From assembly GCA_017880745.1 (NCBI GenBank), contig JADGRR010000211.1, positions 1 through 6,013 of the forward strand: a DNA stretch of 6,013 nt, read 5' to 3'. The stretch comes from Burkholderiales bacterium. Lineage in GTDB: Bacteria > Pseudomonadota > Gammaproteobacteria > Burkholderiales > SG8-39. Positions within the stretch are counted from its first letter, which is position 1. Every line of letters begins with the position of its first letter. Both the position numbers and the translations under genes were made by a program. Below, piece after piece: positions 1 to 4,772 of this stretch. A model generated the notes under the pieces. It was not told where the DNA came from. It was given only the letters and a program-made list of their open reading frames with translations, and did no database searches.

Positions 1-456
1 GCCGCGCTGTTCGGCCGCGACCGGGACGCTCACCGTGGTGCCGCGCCCGGATGCAACGTCGCACTGCGTCGCTTTGCCCTGGCGCCACAGCGAAATCGAA
101 CAGCGGTCATAGCCGGAGCGGTTTTCGACGAACAGCTCGAACCAGGCGATTTCGCCCGCAAACACCGGCTCGACGCGGCCCGGGGTGATATGCAAATGCA
201 CCAGGTTGCGGAACGTATGCAGGATGGCCACCAGCGCCATGCTCGCGAGCAGGAAGGTGAGGATGTAACCGAGGGAAAGGTTGTAGTTGATCGAGCCGAT
301 CAACATCACGACCAGCGCCAGGGCAAAGGCGAGGCCGGGGCGCGTCGGCAGTATGTAGACACGCTTTTGCAGCAGGAAGATGGTGCCCGGCTCGGGCCGC
401 GGCGGACCGAAGAACGCGTTGTAGAGTTCGGAGCGGCTCAGGATCTTTTCAAACAT
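1..456 (-). CDS. DUF58 family membrane protein, N-terminal part (cut by window edge)
   Basis: Translating the minus strand from the ATG at 456 gives 152 open codons running off the left edge. The product begins MFEKILSRSELYNAF. It has a segment RVYILPTRPGLAFALA, then two hydrophobic stretches at about residues 40-58 and 62-82 (ALALVVMLIGSINYN, then LGYILTFLLASMALVAIL), then HTFRNL. This order is typical of the N-terminus of DUF58 proteins: two membrane helices before a beta-rich region and, further on, the DUF58/vWA-like domain, which is outside the window. The biochemical role of DUF58 proteins is not well defined. They are habitually encoded next to MoxR ATPases and are thought to be their clients or partners at the inner membrane. 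Here the gene lies about 120 bases downstream of the MoxR gene on the same strand, so co-transcription is likely. The ribosome binding site is weak (GGGCGAG just before ATG). The family call is strong; the function is unknown. Confidence 0.85.
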   Translation of the reverse strand, partial: MFEKILSRSELYNAFFGPPRPEPGTIFLLQKRVYILPTRPGLAFALALVVMLIGSINYNLSLGYILTFLLASMALVAILHTFRNLVHLHITPGRVEPVFAGEIAWFELFVENRSGYDRCSISLWRQGKATQCDVASGRGTTVSVPVAAEQRG

Positions 457-483
457 CTCGCCCGCTTTGGATCTGGAATTTCG

Positions 484-572
484 CCGCAACGGACACGAAG
501 GAAACGCAAGGAATGTGCTGACCCGCGAGGTTCAAGAATTGCTTTCCGTTGCGGTCTTCGCGTGCTTCGCGG
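484..572. repeat. Two facing copies of a short GC-rich repeat between moxR and the DUF58 gene
   Basis: Bases 484-514 read CCGCAACGGACACGAAGG followed by AAACGCAAGGAAT. Read on the minus strand, 572-539 gives CCGCGAAGCACGCGAAG followed by ACCGCAACGGAAAGCAAT. Both fit one degenerate pattern (CCGC, then RRMG-ACRCGAAG, then CGCAA), so they are inverted copies. The core CCGCAACGGA at 484-493 is perfectly complementary to 545-554, giving a 10-bp stem with a roughly 50-base loop. The moxR stop codon sits a few bases from the outer end (578-576). From memory, similar CGAAGGACGCGAAGG-like repeats occur dispersed in many proteobacterial genomes. That these are members of such a family is inference. A role in mRNA processing or stability between the two genes is possible. 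Confidence 0.5.
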
Positions 573-575
573 CTG

Positions 576-1526
576 TCACGGAATCGGCACTGCCTCGATC
601 AGCGCGGCAGTGACCTCGGCGGCGCGCTTGCGCGCGCCTTCGTGCGCCGGCGCGAGGCGGTGACCGGCCACGCCGGGCAGGATCGCCTGCACATCCTCGG
701 GCAGCACCTTGTCCCGGCCCTCGAGCATGGCCCAGGCCCTGGCCGCGTGCAGTATGCCGAGCGCGGCGCGCGGCGACAAGCCGTTTGCGAACTCGGGCGC
801 GCGCCGCGTGTGTTCGACGATGGCCTGAATGTAATCGAGCAAAGCCGCTGCCGCGTGAATCTGACCGGCGTTGGCCTGCAGTTCGATCAACTCGCCGGGC
901 GCGAGACAGGGCTCGAGCGTGGCCACCAGGCTGCGCCGGTCGGCGCCCTGCAGCAGGGCGCGCTCGGCATCGCGATCGGGATAGCCGAGATCGAGGCGCA
1001 TGAGGAAGCGGTCGAGCTGTGATTCCGGCAACGGGAAGGTGCCGACCTGGTGCGAGGGGTTTTGCGTGGCGACGACGAAAAACGGCTCGGGCAGGGGACG
1101 GGTCTCGCCCTCTGCCGTGACCTGGTGCTCTTCCATGGCTTCGAGCAGCGCGCTCTGCGTCTTGGGCGTGGCGCGGTTCACCTCGTCGGCCAGGATCAAC
1201 TGCGAGAATATCGGCCCGGGATGGAACTTGAATGCGCCCCGGTCGCGATCGAATACTGATACGCCGATAATGTCCGCGGGCAGGAGGTCGCTGGTGAACG
1301 AGATGCGCTGATAGTTGAGGCCCAGAAGTTTTGCCAGAGTGTGCGCAAGCGTGGTCTTGCCCACGCCGGGCAGATCCTCGATCAAGAGGTGGCCGCGCGC
1401 CAGCAGGCAGGCCACGGCCAGGCGGATTTGCCGCTCCTTGCCGAGGATGATCGTGCCTGCGTTGGCGATAACGCGATGGATCGACGTGTCGCGTACGGCG
1501 AATTTTGTTTCAGCGTGTAGCAACAA
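576..1526 (-). CDS. MoxR-family AAA+ ATPase
   Basis: This is a cytoplasmic AAA+ ATPase of the MoxR type, a chaperone-like family that helps mature or activate membrane and secreted protein complexes. With the TTG start at 1526 the protein has 316 residues, close to the usual 300-330. Motifs in order are LGKERQIRLAVACLLARGH before the P-loop, Walker A EDLPGVGKTTLA (about 50-61, Lys57), Walker B LILADEVNRA (Asp114, Glu115), sensor 1 ATQNP (153-157), ESQLDRF (168-174), and a C-terminal lid with LSPRAALGILHAARAWA. An open frame continues upstream to a GTG at 1574 and an ATG at 1553. Neither has a Shine-Dalgarno at a good distance, and family members begin near the residues encoded from the TTG, where GGAG lies 7 bases upstream. 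The downstream neighbour is a DUF58 gene, the standard partner. The upstream neighbour is a divergent deacetylase gene. The substrate cannot be told from sequence. Confidence 0.93.
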   Translation of the reverse strand: MLLHAETKFAVRDTSIHRVIANAGTIILGKERQIRLAVACLLARGHLLIEDLPGVGKTTLAHTLAKLLGLNYQRISFTSDLLPADIIGVSVFDRDRGAFKFHPGPIFSQLILADEVNRATPKTQSALLEAMEEHQVTAEGETRPLPEPFFVVATQNPSHQVGTFPLPESQLDRFLMRLDLGYPDRDAERALLQGADRRSLVATLEPCLAPGELIELQANAGQIHAAAALLDYIQAIVEHTRRAPEFANGLSPRAALGILHAARAWAMLEGRDKVLPEDVQAILPGVAGHRLAPAHEGARKRAAEVTAALIEAVPIP

Positions 1527-1533
1527 GCGGGTT

Positions 1534-1537
1534 CTCC
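1534..1537 (-). promoter_or_regulatory. Shine-Dalgarno GGAG supporting a TTG start for the MoxR gene
   Basis: On the minus strand the sequence reads CTACGGAGAACCCGCTTG. GGAG is separated from TTG (1526-1524) by 7 bases, an ideal distance. The competing in-frame ATG (1553) and GTG (1574) have purine-rich stretches only about 14-15 bases upstream. This site decides the start chosen for the ATPase. Confidence 0.6.
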
Positions 1538-1636
1538 GTAGCCTGTCCGGCATTGCCGGGCGGGTGCACTCCACCTGTGGCGGCGCATCCCTTCCCCGGG
1601 TTATGGCAGTTTTTCACAATGTATACGTCATCTTAC

Positions 1637-1667
1637 GTGGATTTCGGCTAATATTCATCCAATCCAC
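1637..1667. promoter_or_regulatory. Possible operator/promoter of the deacetylase gene in the divergent gap
   Basis: The gap between the MoxR start and the ATG at 1685 must hold two divergent promoters. A TAATAT (1649-1654) is a fair -10 hexamer for the plus-strand gene, but no good -35 sits at normal spacing. It lies inside a perfect 7-bp inverted repeat, GTGGATT (1637-1643) and AATCCAC (1661-1667), with 17 bases between the arms. Just upstream, TACGT occurs twice at exactly 10-base spacing (1624-1628 and 1634-1638). A regulator binding here is inference. I could not place a minus-strand promoter for moxR with confidence. Confidence 0.25.
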
Positions 1668-1684
1668 TCCCTGCAAGACGGTAC

Positions 1685-2608
1685 ATGGCCACCGCTTTTA
1701 TCACCCACCCGCACTGCCGCAAGCACGACATGGGCGCCTATCATCCGGAATGTCCGGAACGGCTGGGCGCGATCGACGACCAGTTGATCGCCTCCGGCAT
1801 CGGGCAGCACCTGACGCATCACCTGGCGCCGGCGGCCAAGGTGAGCAGCCTGGCGCGGGTGCATCCGATGGAATACATCAGCCATATCCGCAGCAGCGCG
1901 CCGGTAAGCGGCACGGTCCATCTGGACCCGGACACCGCCATGAATCCGCATACCTGGGACGCCGCGCTGCACGCGGCCGGCGCTGCGGTGCTCGCCGTCG
2001 ACCTGGTGCTGAACCGGCAGGCGGAGAACGCCTTTTGCAGCGTGCGCCCGCCGGGGCACCATGCGACGCGCAACCGCGCCATGGGTTTCTGCCTGTTCAA
2101 CAATGTCGCGATCGCCGCCAGACATGCGCTCGAGCAGCATGGGCTCGAGCGTGTCGCCATCGTCGATTTCGACGTGCACCACGGCAACGGCACCGAAGAC
2201 ATATTCCGCGACGATGCCCGCGTGCTGATGGTGAGCACGTTCCAGCATCCCTTCTATCCCTACAGCGGCACCGAGGATCCGACGCCGAACATGGTCAACG
2301 TGCCGTTGCCGGCCGGCGCCGGCAGCCAACTGTTCCGGGAGGCGGTGACGCTGCGGTGGCTGCCGGCGCTGGAAGCATTTCGACCGCAGATGGTGTTTTT
2401 CTCCGCCGGTTTCGATGGCCATGTCGAGGACGACATGGCGATGCTGCGGCTGGTGGACGCGGATTACGCCTGGGTCACACAGGAGATCAAGGCGGTTGCG
2501 GACAAATACGCCGAAGGACGCATCGTGTCGGTGCTGGAGGGCGGCTACAACCTGTCGGCGCTGGCGCGTAGCGTGGTCGCGCACATCAAGGTGTTGAGCG
2601 GATTGTAG
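1685..2608 (+). CDS. Histone deacetylase family protein (class II-like zinc hydrolase)
   Basis: The 307-residue protein belongs to the arginase/deacetylase superfamily, zinc enzymes that remove acetyl groups from lysine side chains or from small amines such as acetylpolyamines. Bacterial substrates are mostly unknown. The N-terminus has HPHCRKHDMGAYHPECPERL, the usual opening. The catalytic His pair is in PPGHHATRNRAMGFCLFNN (His125, His126). Zinc ligands are in DFDVHHGNGTEDIF (Asp163, His165) and SAGFDGHVEDD (Asp244). The catalytic Tyr is in LEGGYNLSAL (Tyr288). All key residues are present, so the enzyme should be active. There is no signal peptide, so it is likely cytoplasmic. The start ATG is preceded by a modest AAGACGG. 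The gene is divergent from moxR and convergent with the Crp/Fnr gene, so it is probably transcribed alone. AcuC or acetylpolyamine amidohydrolase are possible alternatives; the sequence does not decide. Confidence 0.93.
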   Translation: MATAFITHPHCRKHDMGAYHPECPERLGAIDDQLIASGIGQHLTHHLAPAAKVSSLARVHPMEYISHIRSSAPVSGTVHLDPDTAMNPHTWDAALHAAGAAVLAVDLVLNRQAENAFCSVRPPGHHATRNRAMGFCLFNNVAIAARHALEQHGLERVAIVDFDVHHGNGTEDIFRDDARVLMVSTFQHPFYPYSGTEDPTPNMVNVPLPAGAGSQLFREAVTLRWLPALEAFRPQMVFFSAGFDGHVEDDMAMLRLVDADYAWVTQEIKAVADKYAEGRIVSVLEGGYNLSALARSVVAHIKVLSGL

Positions 2609-2637
2609 GGACTCGCGCTCGGGCCGATCGCTCCTTG

Positions 2638-2660
2638 CGCAATCGGCGATCTTGTATAAG
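2638..2660 (+). repeat. Direct repeat, copy A
   Basis: CGCAATCGGCGATCTT (2638-2653) is identical to 2880-2895. The similarity continues imperfectly: GTATAAGACCCC here against TGATAAAACCCC there. The repeat starts about 30 bases after the deacetylase stop. In copy A a short GATCGC/GCGATC pair flanks the core, whereas copy B forms the right arm of a long stem. Copy A therefore looks like a shortened relative of the same unit. Confidence 0.6.
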
Positions 2661-2689
2661 ACCCCCGTGCCGTCCTTGTTTTTATCCAT

Positions 2690-2738
2690 AACCGTGTTTT
2701 TGGTACGGATCGCTTTTATCCGTACCAAAAACACGGTT
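2690..2738. repeat. Perfect 21-bp inverted repeat (hairpin 1) with 7-base loop
   Basis: The arms 2690-2710 and 2718-2738 are exact reverse complements over 21 bases. The left arm begins AACCGTGTTTTTGGTACGGA. The loop 2711-2717 is CGCTTTT. It lies between convergent genes, so it could stop transcription from both sides, but neither strand has a T-run after the stem, so it is not a standard intrinsic terminator. The perfection of the stem points to a recently inserted or actively maintained palindromic unit. Confidence 0.9.
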
Positions 2739-2739
2739 G

Positions 2740-2754
2740 GCGCGCAGAGCGCGC
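2740..2754. repeat. Short GC hairpin next to hairpin 1
   Basis: GCGCGC (2740-2745), loop AGA, then GCGCGC (2749-2754) form a perfect 6-bp stem only one base after hairpin 1. In a GC-rich genome such a stem can arise by chance, so it is of interest mainly because of its position in the palindrome cluster. Confidence 0.45.
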
Positions 2755-2817
2755 AATGACCGTGCAGCGACATTGGCAGACTTGCCGGAATACATCGAAC
2801 TGCCGCGATGGAACTTG

Positions 2818-2839
2818 CGCGGACGGCGTCCCGTCCGCG
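2818..2839. repeat. 9-bp inverted repeat with 4-base loop
   Basis: CGCGGACGG (2818-2826) and CCGTCCGCG (2831-2839) are exact reverse complements around CGTC. It lies just to the left of hairpin 2. No T-run follows on either strand. It is probably part of the same repeat cluster rather than a terminator. Confidence 0.6.
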
Positions 2840-2842
2840 ACG

Positions 2843-2893
2843 GATCGTCGATTGCGCGCGGATGAAAAGCGCATCCGCACGCAATCGGCGATC
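2843..2893. repeat. 22-bp inverted repeat (hairpin 2) with 7-base loop
   Basis: Arms 2843-2864 and 2872-2893 pair with 20 Watson-Crick pairs, one T-G wobble (2848/2888) and one mismatch (2857/2879). The loop 2865-2871 is AAAAGCG, the exact reverse complement of the loop of hairpin 1. The stem tops also match (GGAT...ATCC in hairpin 1, GGATG...CATCC here). The right arm contains the direct repeat also found at 2638. No U-tract follows on either strand. Confidence 0.85.
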
Positions 2894-2909
2894 TTTGATA
2901 AAACCCCGC
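2880..2909 (+). repeat. Direct repeat, copy B
   Basis: This is the second copy of the CGCAATCGGCGATCTT repeat, followed by TGATAAAACCCCGC. It is about 240 bases from copy A, and the first 14 bases also serve as the right arm of hairpin 2. Together the copies bracket hairpin 1 and the 9-bp stem, so 2638-2909 may be one composite repeat region. Confidence 0.6.
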
Positions 2910-2955
2910 GCAGTCCACCGGCGGTATGCGACAGCATTTCCGATGCGGTATGTAC

Positions 2956-3621
2956 CTAGGGTTGGGCTAAACGCCGCAGCGCCGCCGCGTCGTTGATCCG
3001 GATCTGCTCGCGGCCGAGTTCGACCCAGCCGCGGTCCTGGAAATTGCTGAGCAGCCGGCTCACCATCTCGCGCACGCTGCCCAGTTCATCGGCCAGGCTC
3101 TGGTGGGTGGCGCGCACCAGTTCGCCCTTGCCCAGCAGCAGCGCGGCGAGACGCTGATCCAGCTTGTGGAAGGTGACCGCCTCGACCAGGGCCATCAGGT
3201 CGGCCAGGCGCTCCGAGAACAGGCCGAACACGTAGTCGCGGAACGGCTTGTGCTCGGCCAGCAGCCGATGGAACAGCGCCGGCGGCAGGGCGAGCAGCGT
3301 CACCGCGGTCTCGGCGATGCCGGTCGCCGAGTATGCGCTGCCGCCGAGGAGGCAACTGCTGGAGAGCAGGCAGCTGTCCCCCGGCGTGACGCGGTAGAGC
3401 TGGACTTCACGGCCGTTGGGTGCGGTCTTGACCACGCGCACGCTGCCTTCGAGCAGCATGGGGAAACCGGTGCAGGGACTGGCCGCCTCGAACAGGATGG
3501 TGCCTGCCGCTGCCTGCCTCGGAGCAGCGGCGCGCACGATCTCGTCCACCGCCGCGCCGGGCAACTGCTGGAACACCGGGAACAGCTGCAGCAGCCGGGA
3601 TTTCAATTCCAGGGTATTCAT
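2956..3621 (-). CDS. Crp/Fnr-family transcriptional regulator
   Basis: The 221-residue protein has an N-terminal cyclic-nucleotide-binding-type beta barrel (about 15-125), a long dimerisation helix (about 126-152) and a C-terminal winged helix-turn-helix (THQSLADELGSVREMVSRLL, 172-191, then GWVELGREQIRI). It should be a cytoplasmic DNA-binding dimer. The N-terminal Cys cluster that holds the Fe-S centre in FNR is absent. The Arg-Ser pair that binds cAMP phosphate in CRP is not evident in GDSCLLSSSCLLGGSAYSA. The ligand is therefore unknown. Cys84 and Cys90 in this loop, with Cys50, could sense redox state, but that is speculation. The ATG at 3621 overlaps the selU stop as ATGA, so translation is probably coupled and a separate Shine-Dalgarno is not obvious. 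An open frame extends upstream inside selU to 4077, but residues before MNTLELKSRLLQLFP do not resemble the family. Confidence 0.9.
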   Translation of the reverse strand: MNTLELKSRLLQLFPVFQQLPGAAVDEIVRAAAPRQAAAGTILFEAASPCTGFPMLLEGSVRVVKTAPNGREVQLYRVTPGDSCLLSSSCLLGGSAYSATGIAETAVTLLALPPALFHRLLAEHKPFRDYVFGLFSERLADLMALVEAVTFHKLDQRLAALLLGKGELVRATHQSLADELGSVREMVSRLLSNFQDRGWVELGREQIRINDAAALRRLAQP

Positions 3622-4673
3622 GTTTGCGCGTCGGCGATCAATTGCGCCGCCATCTGCTCGAGCGCCGCGGAATCCAGCGTTGCCGGCCGCAGCACCTGCG
3701 CTTCGGCCAGGTGCTCGAAATTTTTGAGCGTGGCGCGGCGGTAGGCGGGGTCGTAGTGATTGGCGAGCAGGTCGGCGACGAGTTCGTCCCATTGATGGTG
3801 CTCGACCTGGCTCATCCAGCGCGCGAGGGTGTCCTTGCTGTGCAGGCCGGCGAGGCAATCGAGCTTCGCTTTCAGGTCCTGCGGGTCGCCGAGAAAATGG
3901 CCGTATTCCTGCATCAGAAAGGCGACGCGCTCGGCCAGCGGCGCCTCGATCAGCACGCAGGAGCTTGCGCGCATGCGCGCGAGCAGCGCATCGGGCACCT
4001 GCAGCTGGCCGATTTTCTTGCTTTCCGCCTCCACGTACACGGTTTTGTCCGGATCGAACTTGCGCAGGGCGTGCCACACCAGGCTGTCGAACATCTTCTG
4101 CGCCGGTTGCGCCGTTTCGGGCAGATTTCCGAGCACCGAACCGCGATGGCTGGCCAAGTCCTCCAGGTCCAGCACCTGCGCGCCGGTCAAGGCCAATGCC
4201 TGCAGCAGGCGGCTCTTGGCGCTGCCGGTCGCGCCGCAGATCACGCGATAGCGGAACTTCTGCGGCAGTTCGATCAATTGCGCTAGGATCTCGCGGCGGT
4301 AGGCGCGATAGCCGCCGTCGAGTTGTGCCGCGTGCCAGCCGATTTCGGAGAGGATATGGGCCATGGCGCCACTTCTCTTGCCGCCGCGCCAGCAGTACAC
4401 CAGCGGGCGCCAGCCCCTGCCGTGCGCGGCGAATGTTCCCTCGATGTGGCGGGCGATGTTTTTCGCCACCAGTGCCGCGCCGCGCTTCTTCGCGTCGAAA
4501 GGGGACACCTGCTTGTACATGGTGCCGATCGCGGCGCGCTCGGCGTCGTCGAGCACCGGGCAGTTGATCGCGCCGGGCACGTGGTCCTCGGCGAATTCGG
4601 ACGGCGAGCGCACGTCGATGACCTCGTCAAACTCCGCCAGCTGTGCTACGGTTACGACGTTTGGAAATTTCAC
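3618..4673 (-). CDS. selU: tRNA 2-selenouridine synthase (MnmH/SelU/YbbB)
   Basis: The enzyme converts 2-thiouridine at wobble position 34 of certain tRNAs (Lys, Glu, Gln) to 2-selenouridine via a geranylated intermediate, using selenophosphate made by SelD. The 351 residues contain an N-terminal rhodanese domain (VIDVRSPSEFAEDHVPGAIN, 18-37; active-site loop YCWRGGKRS with Cys94) and a P-loop ATPase-like domain (VICGATGSAKSRLLQALA, 144-161). AQVLDLEDLASHRGSVLG and VYVEAESKKIG follow, both characteristic of this family. The length is normal. The P-loop reads GATGSAKS: Lys153 and Ser154 are kept, but Ala152 stands where the general Walker A pattern has Gly. The start is GTG at 4673 with GGAA about 6 bases upstream. 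The gene is divergent from selD and overlaps the Crp/Fnr gene by 4 bases. Confidence 0.95.
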   Translation of the reverse strand: MKFPNVVTVAQLAEFDEVIDVRSPSEFAEDHVPGAINCPVLDDAERAAIGTMYKQVSPFDAKKRGAALVAKNIARHIEGTFAAHGRGWRPLVYCWRGGKRSGAMAHILSEIGWHAAQLDGGYRAYRREILAQLIELPQKFRYRVICGATGSAKSRLLQALALTGAQVLDLEDLASHRGSVLGNLPETAQPAQKMFDSLVWHALRKFDPDKTVYVEAESKKIGQLQVPDALLARMRASSCVLIEAPLAERVAFLMQEYGHFLGDPQDLKAKLDCLAGLHSKDTLARWMSQVEHHQWDELVADLLANHYDPAYRRATLKNFEHLAEAQVLRPATLDSAALEQMAAQLIADAQT

Positions 4674-4772
4674 GGATTTTCCGAATGGGCCGCATCAAAT
4701 CCGCGTGCGGCTGCTTGAGCATCAGGCCCAAGTTTACACGCAAACACCGCAATCCAACGGAGTCTCGTCGCC
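4674..4772. promoter_or_regulatory. Divergent selU/selD intergenic region
   Basis: The 99 bases between the GTG of selU and the ATG of selD must contain both promoters, or at least both leaders. A CGGAG lies 10 bases before the selD ATG and serves as its ribosome binding site. GGAA precedes the selU GTG. I could not find convincing -35/-10 pairs or a clear operator. Shared control of the two selenium genes from this gap is plausible from layout only. Confidence 0.45.

Larger units (their letters stand above)
2609..2955. other. Convergent intergenic region without a convincing gene
   Basis: These 347 bases separate the 3' ends of the deacetylase gene (plus) and the Crp/Fnr gene (minus). Short open frames exist on both strands, but they run straight through the palindromes, have no good ribosome binding sites and encode nothing I recognise. 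The content is best explained by the listed hairpins and direct repeats. Both convergent transcripts should end here, though no classical T-run terminator is visible for either. Confidence 0.7.

Noticed and set aside
2690..2738. Classical Rho-independent terminator
   Set aside because: The stem is strong, but no T-run follows it on either strand, so it is reported as a palindromic repeat with possible terminator activity only.
1655..2884. Long open frame of 409 codons on the minus strand opposite the deacetylase gene
   Set aside because: It is an antisense shadow of a gene with full catalytic motifs. Its product is low-complexity His/Arg/Gln-rich and resembles no family I know.
2609..2955. 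CRISPR array or insertion sequence
   Set aside because: There are only two imperfect direct repeats without regular spacing, and no transposase reading frame; the structure is palindromic, not array-like.
2682..2996. Small open frames in the convergent intergenic region
   Set aside because: They cross the palindromes, lack good ribosome binding sites and have no recognisable content; their open state follows from GC-rich repeats.
3622..4077. N-terminal extension of the Crp/Fnr regulator reading frame
   Set aside because: The upstream part is an Arg/Ala/Pro-rich frame shadowing selU, unlike any Crp/Fnr N-terminus. The ATG at 3621 gives the normal length.
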